From: Janibacter cremeus
Lineage (GTDB): Bacteria; Actinomycetota; Actinomycetes; Actinomycetales; Dermatophilaceae
Reading direction: 5' to 3'
DNA: 64,000 bases
NCBI RefSeq assembly: GCF_013409205.1
Contig: NZ_JACCAE010000001.1
Location: 496,001-560,000 of the forward strand
The position numbers and the translations under genes were made by a program. The first letter of the stretch is position 1; each line of letters begins with the position of its first letter. Below are positions 59,042-64,000 of the stretch, in pieces. Below the pieces are notes generated by a model that was not told where the DNA came from, made no database searches, and was given only the letters and a program-made list of their open reading frames with translations.

Positions 59042-59974
59042 CTACGAACTGGCCGGGGCGAAGACGACGTGGGCACGCGCCGTGGGACGGCTCTCGTCGA
59101 GCACGGCGATCAGCGACCCGTCCGGGGCAAAGGCCCCGACGGGCTCCTCGCGCCCCGGCAGGGCACTCGGGATCCGCTGCCCGAAACCGAGCGAGCGGGC
59201 CTGCTCCGCAGTGATCTCGCGGTGGACCAGCGCAGCCCGGGCGGCCTCGGCCAGAGGAGTCATCGGTAGGTCTGCCGGCTCGGCACCCCCGTCGCGCAGG
59301 GCGGTCAGGGCGTCGAGCGTGTGGGAGTGATCGAGCGTCAGGCCTCCGACTCGGCTGCGGCGCAGGGCGGTCAGGTGGCCGTGGCTGCCCAGGTCCTCGC
59401 CCAGGTCGCGGGCCAGCGCCCGCACGTAGGTGCCCGAGGAGACCTCCACCTCGACGTCGACGTCGAGGACCGTCGTGCCCCCGTCGGGGCCAGTCACGCT
59501 CGCCTCGCGCACGTCGAGCAGATCGAAGCGCGAGACCGTCACGGCACGTGCCGGCAGGTCGACGTCCTGGCCCGCACGCACCCGGGCGTAGGAACGCTCG
59601 CCCTTGACCTTGATCGCGCTGACGGCGCTCGGGACCTGCTGGATGTCGCCGGTGAGCCGGGCGACCGCCGTCGCCAGGGCGGGTCGGTCGATGCCGGCCA
59701 CGTCGCCGGTGGCCGTCACCTCACCCTCGGCGTCGTCGGTGACCGTCGCCTGACCGAGACGGATCGTGGCGGTGTAGGCCTTGTCGGCCCCGACAAGGAA
59801 GGTCAGCAGCTTGGTGCCCCTACCGACCCCGAGGACGAGGACGCCGGTGGCCATCGGGTCGAGTGTGCCGGCGTGGCCGACCTTGCGGGTGCCGTACAGC
59901 CGGCGGCTGCGGGCGACCACGTCGTGGCTCGACCAGCCCGCGGGCTTGTCGACGACGACCAGTCCGTCGCTCAC
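59042..59974 (-). CDS. truB: tRNA pseudouridine(55) synthase, 310 aa
   Basis: Isomerises U55 in the T loop of tRNAs. Features: VVDKPAGWSSHDVVARSRR, the catalytic Asp in GHAGTLDPMATGVLVLGVGR, and YVRALARDLGEDLGSHGHLT. The C-terminal PUA-like part covers about 235-305. GTG start overlaps the rbfA stop by 4 bases, so translation is coupled in rbfA-truB-ribF. Confidence 0.96.
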   Translation of the reverse strand: MSDGLVVVDKPAGWSSHDVVARSRRLYGTRKVGHAGTLDPMATGVLVLGVGRGTKLLTFLVGADKAYTATIRLGQATVTDDAEGEVTATGDVAGIDRPALATAVARLTGDIQQVPSAVSAIKVKGERSYARVRAGQDVDLPARAVTVSRFDLLDVREASVTGPDGGTTVLDVDVEVEVSSGTYVRALARDLGEDLGSHGHLTALRRSRVGGLTLDHSHTLDALTALRDGGAEPADLPMTPLAEAARAALVHREITAEQARSLGFGQRIPSALPGREEPVGAFAPDGSLIAVLDESRPTARAHVVFAPASS

Positions 59975-60420
59975 TCCGGCGCGGACGGGGGCTGCTCGTC
60001 GTCCCCCTTCGTGCGGTACGGGTCGGCCTCACCGGCGGGCATGGCGTCGGTCCGGGAGCGGGCGAGCTCCTCGTCGCGTTCCTTGGCCGAGGCGAGCAGG
60101 TCCTCGATGTGCGAAGCCGTCTCCGGCAGGCCGTCGACGAAGAGGTCGAGCGTCGGGGTCAGCCGGATGCCGAGCTGCTTGCCGACGAGGGAGCGCAGCT
60201 TGCCGCGGTGGGCGCGCATGATCTCGATGCTGTGGTCGCGCTGGGCGTCATCACCGAAGACGGTGTAGAAGACCGAGGCGTGCTGGAGATCGCCGGTCAC
60301 GCGCACATCGGTGATCGTGACGAACCCGAGGTCGGGGTCCTTGATGACCTGGTGCAGGTTGGCGGCGATCACCTCCTTGATGCGGTCGGCGATCTTGCGG
60401 GCGCGGGCCGGGTCGGCCAT
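59971..60420 (-). CDS. rbfA: Ribosome-binding factor A, 149 aa
   Basis: Assists 30S maturation. The KH-like fold is seen in RARKIADRIKEVIAANLHQV, FVTITDVRVTGDLQHASVFY and RGKLRSLVGKQLGIRLTP; a disordered acidic tail follows from about 120. ATG at 60420 is preceded by GGAGGTG. In relatives infB lies just upstream; here about 2.3 kb with a membrane-protein gene and an IS30 element lie between. Confidence 0.96.
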   Translation of the reverse strand: MADPARARKIADRIKEVIAANLHQVIKDPDLGFVTITDVRVTGDLQHASVFYTVFGDDAQRDHSIEIMRAHRGKLRSLVGKQLGIRLTPTLDLFVDGLPETASHIEDLLASAKERDEELARSRTDAMPAGEADPYRTKGDDEQPPSAPE

Positions 60421-60495
60421 GGCACACCTCCGGTGAGGGGCTGGGGCGGGGGACTCCCCCACGGTATGCGAAATCGAGCAGGCCGGTGACGCAGG

Positions 60496-61059
60496 TCAGT
60501 AGTAGCCGTTGGCACCGGCCACGATGAACCAGGTCCAGTACCCGATGCCGACCACGATCCCCAGGACACCCAGTCCGAGGCCGACCAGCGCCATCGTCCG
60601 GCTGTTGGCGTCTCCGGCGGTATCGGCGCTCTTCTTGCCGAAGGCGCCGAGCACGATCGCGCCGATGGACACCACGAAGCACATGCACGAGCACAGGCCG
60701 ATGACGCCGACCACCAGCGAGGCGATCGACAGGATCAGGGGGTTCTTGTCCCCCGGGCCGCGGCTGCCCGGGGCGGGCGGCGGGGTCATCGGCGGCTGAC
60801 CGCCCGAGCCGTACGGGGACTGGCCGTAGGTCGGAGCTCCCGAGGGCGGGGGCGGGCCGGTCGGGCCACCGTAGGGCGGTCCCGCAGGAGCGCCGTACGG
60901 CGGCTGCGCCGGAGTACCGGGCGGGGGCGGCGGCGGACCGGCCGGTGGCCCCGAGGGCGGACCGGCCGGACCCTGGCCGGGGGTGGGTTCTCCTGGTTCG
61001 GAGGAGCCGTACGGCGGGTTCCCGCCCGGGCCGGGCGGCGGAGGGGGTGGCGTCGTCAT
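60496..61059 (-). CDS. Proline/glycine-rich protein with two C-terminal membrane spans (DUF4190-like), 187 aa
   Basis: Residues about 1-100 are a low-complexity Pro/Gly/Tyr region (PYGAPAGPPYGGPTGPPPP). Two spans follow, LILSIASLVVGVIGLCSCMC and MALVGLGLGVLGIVVGIGYW, separated by a small basic loop (GAFGKKSADTAGDANS); this is the DUF4190 layout. Function unknown; possibly a cell-envelope protein. ATG at 61059 chosen. It lies between rbfA and the IS30 copy, in an interval that is usually absent in relatives. Confidence 0.75.
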   Translation of the reverse strand: MTTPPPPPPGPGGNPPYGSSEPGEPTPGQGPAGPPSGPPAGPPPPPPGTPAQPPYGAPAGPPYGGPTGPPPPSGAPTYGQSPYGSGGQPPMTPPPAPGSRGPGDKNPLILSIASLVVGVIGLCSCMCFVVSIGAIVLGAFGKKSADTAGDANSRTMALVGLGLGVLGIVVGIGYWTWFIVAGANGYY

Positions 61060-61108
61060 GCGCACACCCTACGCACCACGCGGGGCCATCGGAGCCACCG
61101 GCGGGGAT

Positions 61109-61160
61109 GACGAAAGGCGCCGTCCTGAGGTGCGACGGAGGAGCCACGAAGGGGGGCCGG
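61109..61160. repeat. Left arm of a divided inverted repeat flanking the IS30 element
   Basis: GACGAAAGGCGCCGTCCTGA at 61109 and CGAAGGGGGGCCGG at 61147 correspond, in reverse complement, to the sequence at 62670-62729. With that arm it forms a long palindrome whose middle holds the IS30 element. Confidence 0.7.
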
Positions 61161-61170
61161 TCAGCTCGGC

Positions 61171-61195
61171 GGATTCACGGGGTGCTCGCAACACC
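61171..61195 (+). repeat. Left terminal inverted repeat of the IS30 element
   Basis: The inner 15 bases GGTGCTCGCAACACC (61181-61195) match the reverse complement of the right end at 14 of 15 positions. Confidence 0.8.
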
Positions 61196-61215
61196 GTGTG
61201 TTTTTGTCTTGGTGG

Positions 61216-62607
61216 TTAGGCGCTTTGAAGTAGATCACGAAGACGCTCGGCTGGGGTTGCCCAGTCGAGCGTCTTTCGTGGTCTGGCGTTGAGTTCTTGG
61301 GCGACGTACTCCAGCTCTTCAGGGCCGTGGACGCTCAGGTCGGTGCCCTTGGGGAAGTACTGGCGCAGCAGCCCGTTGGTGTTCTCGTTGCTGCCGCGCT
61401 GCCAGGGTGAGGCCGGGTCACAGAAGTAGACCGGCATGTTGGTGGTCATCGTGAACGAGGCGTGTGCGGCCATCTCGGCGCCCTGGTCCCAGGTCAATGA
61501 CCCACGTAGATGCCCCGGAAGGTCGTTCACGGCTGCCACGAGCTGGTCACGCACGGTGAGCGCGTCATGACGTTCAGGTAGGTGCAGCAGCATCACGTAC
61601 CGGGTGGCGCGTTCGACCAGTGTCCCGATCGCTGAGCCACTGTCTTTGCCGATGATCAGATCGCCCTCCCAGTGGCCCGGGATCGCCCGGTCGGCGATGC
61701 ACGCCGGCCGGTCACTGATCATTACCATCTCGTCGACGAACCGCGGACGACGCACCCCACGGTCCTGTGGCTTACGCATCGCCCGCCCGGTGCGCAACGC
61801 GGCCTGGACCTCGCGTTTGAGTCCACCACGGGCCTGGAAGTACAAGGCCTGGTAGATCGTTTCGTGGCTCACGCGCATGCTCTCGTCGTCGGGATGGTCG
61901 ATCTTGAGCCTGTTACTGATCTGCTCCGGGGACAACTTCCGTGCCAGCGCGGCAACGACATACTCACGCAGCCGACCCGGCGCGGCCAGCTTCGAAGGCT
62001 TGGGCCGGACACGCCCGTTCATCGACTGGTGATGCCCTTGGTAGGGCGAGTACCCGCCCGTGGCGTCACGGTGGGCGGCGACCTCCCGAGTGATCGTCGA
62101 GGGCGCCCGGCCCAGACCCACCGCGATCGAACGCATCGAGACGCCCTGCTTGACCCCATCGGCGATGGCCAGCCGCTCCTGCAGCGACAACAGCCGGCCC
62201 GTGCCCACCACTTGATCCATGGGCTTGTTCATAGCCGGGCGTTTGGCCGGTGGGCCGGTGACGCGCCCATCGGGATAGATCTTTCGACCGTGGCTGCGCC
62301 GGACCCCGCGCTTCCAGTACCGACCCGTATCGAGGGACACGCCGACTCGGCGGGCCGCGAGGGAGTGGTGCATGCCCTCGGCCAGCAGTCGGTCGAACTC
62401 TGCCCGGGCCTTGGGCTTGCCCAACGGCAACGGCGCAGCCGGAACAAGGCCGGCCCCTACCAACAATCGACGAGCCAACCCGTGCGATCGGCCCACTGCG
62501 CGCGCAGCCGCACCGATCGATCCCTCTCGCTCGAAGACGGTCACCACCTGGGCGATCAGCTCCGGCGTGACCTCAACAGGACGTCCTCGCCCCTGGGAAA
62601 CAGACAT
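61216..62607 (-). CDS. IS30-family transposase, 463 aa
   Basis: N-terminal HTH region (EGSIGAAARAVGRSHGLARR; SLQERLAIADGVKQGVSMRS, the IS30 DNA-binding block) and a DDE catalytic domain: first Asp in IPGHWEGDLIIGKDSGS, second in LTWDQGAEMAAH, and Glu in GSNENTNGLLRQYFPKGTD. The full length and intact triad suggest function. The start codon lies inside a large hairpin at the right IS end, which could hide it from readthrough ribosomes. Confidence 0.95.
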   Translation of the reverse strand: MSVSQGRGRPVEVTPELIAQVVTVFEREGSIGAAARAVGRSHGLARRLLVGAGLVPAAPLPLGKPKARAEFDRLLAEGMHHSLAARRVGVSLDTGRYWKRGVRRSHGRKIYPDGRVTGPPAKRPAMNKPMDQVVGTGRLLSLQERLAIADGVKQGVSMRSIAVGLGRAPSTITREVAAHRDATGGYSPYQGHHQSMNGRVRPKPSKLAAPGRLREYVVAALARKLSPEQISNRLKIDHPDDESMRVSHETIYQALYFQARGGLKREVQAALRTGRAMRKPQDRGVRRPRFVDEMVMISDRPACIADRAIPGHWEGDLIIGKDSGSAIGTLVERATRYVMLLHLPERHDALTVRDQLVAAVNDLPGHLRGSLTWDQGAEMAAHASFTMTTNMPVYFCDPASPWQRGSNENTNGLLRQYFPKGTDLSVHGPEELEYVAQELNARPRKTLDWATPAERLRDLLQSA

Positions 62608-62649
62608 GGTCCTCGCAACTCCTCAGATCGAGGTGTTGCGAGGACCATG
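62605..62649. promoter_or_regulatory. Hairpin covering the transposase start and the right IS end
   Basis: CATGGTCCTCGCAAC (62605-62619) and GTTGCGAGGACCATG (62635-62649) are perfect 15-base arms; CCTC/GAGG extends the stem. The ATG of the transposase is the outermost base triple of one arm. Such structures can block translation from external transcripts. Confidence 0.7.
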
Positions 62650-62656
62650 TGAACCG
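62632..62656 (-). repeat. Right terminal inverted repeat of the IS30 element
   Basis: GGTGTTGCGAGGACC (62632-62646) followed by ATGTGAACCG mirrors the left end. Beyond it, after 13 bases, starts the right arm of the flanking palindrome. Confidence 0.8.
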
Positions 62657-62669
62657 AAGCTCTCGCCGG

Positions 62670-62729
62670 CCGGCCCCCCTTCGAGGCTCGCGCCCGGGGG
62701 CGCTCACACCTCAGGACACCGCCTTCGTC
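62670..62729. repeat. Right arm of the inverted repeat flanking the IS30 element
   Basis: CCGGCCCCCCTTCG (62670-62683), GAGGCTC, an inner stem GCGCCC/GGGCGC, and CACACCTCAGGACACC lead to CGCCTTCGTC at 62729. It mirrors 61109-61160 and shares the TTCGAGG ... TCACACCTC pattern with the repeat at 27323-27419. It ends 16 bases before the infB stop and probably served as the infB terminator or intercistronic hairpin. Confidence 0.7.
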
Positions 62730-62744
62730 GGTGGTACCGCTCGA

Positions 62745-64000
62745 TCAGACGCGGGGCTTCTCGCGCATCTCGTAGGTGGTGATCAGGTCACCGTTCTGGA
62801 CGTCGTTGAAGCTGCCCAGGTTGATACCGCACTCGAAGCCCTCGCGGACCTCGGTGACGTCGTCCTTGAAGCGGCGCAGACCGGTCAGCTCGAGGCCCTC
62901 GGTGATCACGACACCGTCGCGGGTGATGCGCGCCTTGGCGCCTCGCTTGATCAGGCCGCCGCGGACGATCGAACCGGCGATGTTGCCGAACTTGCTGGAG
63001 CGGAAGACCTCGCGGATCTCCGCCGAGCCGAGCTCGACCTCCTCGTACTCCGGCTTGAGCATGCCCTTCAGGGCCTGCTCGATCTCCTCGATGGCCTGGT
63101 AGATCACGCCGTAGTAGCGGATCTCCACGCCCTCGCGGTCGGCGACCTCGGCGTTCTGCCCCTCGGCCCGCACGTTGAAGCCGAGGATGATCGCGTCGGA
63201 GGCCATGGCCAGGTTGATGTTGTTCAGCGTGATCGCGCCGACGCCACGGTCGATGATCCGCAGATCGACCTCCTCGCCGACATCGATCTGCAGGAGGGCG
63301 TCCTCCAGCGCCTCGACCGAACCCGACACATCACCCTTGATGATGAGGTTGAGGGTGTCGATCTTGCCGGCGGCGATGACCTGGTCGAGGTCCTCGAGGC
63401 TGATCCGCTTGCGGGCCTTGGCCAGGCTGGCCTGGCGGTCGGCTGCCTCACGCTTCTCGGCGATCTGGCGCGCAGTGCGGTCATCGGGTGCGACGACGAA
63501 GGTGTCGCCGGCCCGCGGCACGGACGAGAGCCCGAGCACCTGGACCGGACGGGACGGGCCCGCTTCCTTCACCTGGTTGCCGTGCTCGTCGAGCATGGCT
63601 CGCACGCGGCCGTGGGCCGACCCGGTGACGATGGCGTCACCGACGTGCAGCGTGCCCGACTGGACGAGGACGGTCGCCGTGGCGCCGCGGCCCTTGTCCA
63701 GGTTGGCCTCGATCGCGACACCACGGGCGTCCCGGTCGGGGTTGGCCCGCATGTCCAGGGCCGCGTCCGCCGTGAGCAGGACCGCCTCGAGCAGGGCGTC
63801 GATGTTCTGGCTCTGCTTGGCCGAGACGTCGACGAACATCGTCTCGCCGCCGTACTCCTCGGCCACGAGGTTGTACTCGGTCAGCTGACCGCGCACCTTC
63901 GCCGGGTCCGCGCCCTCGACGTCCACCTTGTTGACCGCGACGACGATCGGCACGTCGGCGGCCTGGGCGTGGTTGAGCGCCTCGATGGTCTGCGGCATGA
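62745..64000 (-). CDS. infB: Translation initiation factor IF-2, C-terminal part, 5' end outside the window
   Basis: The visible 417 residues start in the G domain ([14 protein letters not shown], the NKxD motif; [12 protein letters not shown] for G5) and continue with domain II ([20 protein letters not shown]), the linker helix, domain III ([20 protein letters not shown]) and C-terminal domain IV ([38 protein letters not shown]), which binds fMet-tRNA. The frame is open to the window edge. Downstream an IS30 element separates it from rbfA, its usual operon partner. Confidence 0.97.
   Translation of the reverse strand, partial: MPQTIEALNHAQAADVPIVVAVNKVDVEGADPAKVRGQLTEYNLVAEEYGGETMFVDVSAKQSQNIDALLEAVLLTADAALDMRANPDRDARGVAIEANLDKGRGATATVLVQSGTLHVGDAIVTGSAHGRVRAMLDEHGNQVKEAGPSRPVQVLGLSSVPRAGDTFVVAPDDRTARQIAEKREAADRQASLAKARKRISLEDLDQVIAAGKIDTLNLIIKGDVSGSVEALEDALLQIDVGEEVDLRIIDRGVGAITLNNINLAMASDAIILGFNVRAEGQNAEVADREGVEIRYYGVIYQAIEEIEQALKGMLKPEYEEVELGSAEIREVFRSSKFGNIAGSIVRGGLIKRGAKARITRDGVVITEGLELTGLRRFKDDVTEVREGFECGINLGSFNDVQNGDLITTYEMREKPRV

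Larger units (their letters stand above)
61171..62656. mobile_element. IS30-family insertion sequence, about 1.49 kb
   Basis: Imperfect terminal inverted repeats of about 25 bases: 61171-61195 (GGATTCAC ... CTCGCAACACC) and 62632-62656 (GGTGTTGCGAG ... GTGAACC), about 20 of 25 positions matching. One transposase gene fills the interior. No clear target duplication could be read next to the ends. The element is complete and looks active. Confidence 0.85.

Overview
The window reads as chromosome of a high-GC actinobacterium (roughly 70% GC by eye). Class II ribonucleotide reductase with NrdR, LexA with TCGAAC-N4-GTTCGA SOS boxes, an alpha-type acyl-CoA carboxyltransferase, a 13E12-family HNH protein and the block rSAM / DUF2344 / rne / rplU / rpmA / obgE / proB / proA / nadD / rsfS all fit Micrococcales. 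Protein wording recalls Intrasporangiaceae (Janibacter-like), but that placement is inference. Most genes after 23 kb are on the minus strand, in tight operons with frequent 4-base GTGA/ATGA overlaps.

Layout. 1-10.7 kb: the end of a carboxyltransferase gene, an HTH-nucleotidyltransferase/HepT toxin-antitoxin pair with its own palindromic operator, L-serine dehydratase, a TM2 protein, a NERD-UvrD helicase, a lipoprotein, a GH5 glycosidase and a 13E12 HNH protein. 10.8-14.8 kb: an island of visibly lower GC with a small unknown ORF, a NUDIX hydrolase, a 1037-residue PLD-nuclease/helicase/DUF3427 protein and a 36-residue basic peptide. 14.9-20.6 kb: nrdJ and nrdR with paired NrdR boxes, then a LysM protein divergent from lexA across SOS boxes, and a membrane glutaredoxin. 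20.6-28.3 kb: Sir2, LysR, a repeat-built secreted protein, the DNA-uptake genes comEC and comEA, and DegV. 28.3-37.9 kb: AhpD-like proteins, leuS, DUF2804, amidohydrolase, cupin/methyltransferase pair, DUF488, benzoate-type transporter, tRNA-Ala(GGC). 38-49.8 kb: phosphatase, rsfS, nadD, a gene-poor stretch with a possible small transcript, proA, pdxY (opposite strand), proB, obgE, rpmA, rplU, rne, DUF2344. 49.8-64 kb: FAD/Fe-S oxidoreductase, radical SAM protein, acyl-CoA ligase, RodA/FtsW, ribF, truB, rbfA, a proline-rich membrane protein, an IS30 element, and the 3' part of infB.

How parts work together. nrdR/nrdJ and the lexA cluster link deoxynucleotide supply and DNA-damage response. 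infB-rbfA-truB-ribF is the translation-factor operon, here split by an IS30 copy lodged inside a palindrome. rplU-rpmA-obgE-proB-proA-nadD-rsfS couples ribosome assembly with proline and NAD synthesis.

The most unusual signal is not a gene. The 9-mer CGAAGGGGG (usually preceded by G or A) occurs about 28 times on both strands, inside genes and as paired inverted copies in hairpins. Density, balanced orientation and pairing resemble DNA-uptake sequences of competent bacteria, and comEC/comEA lie in the same window. The link is a hypothesis only. The NUDIX / PLD-helicase-DUF3427 / small-peptide island is the best candidate for a defence-type system.
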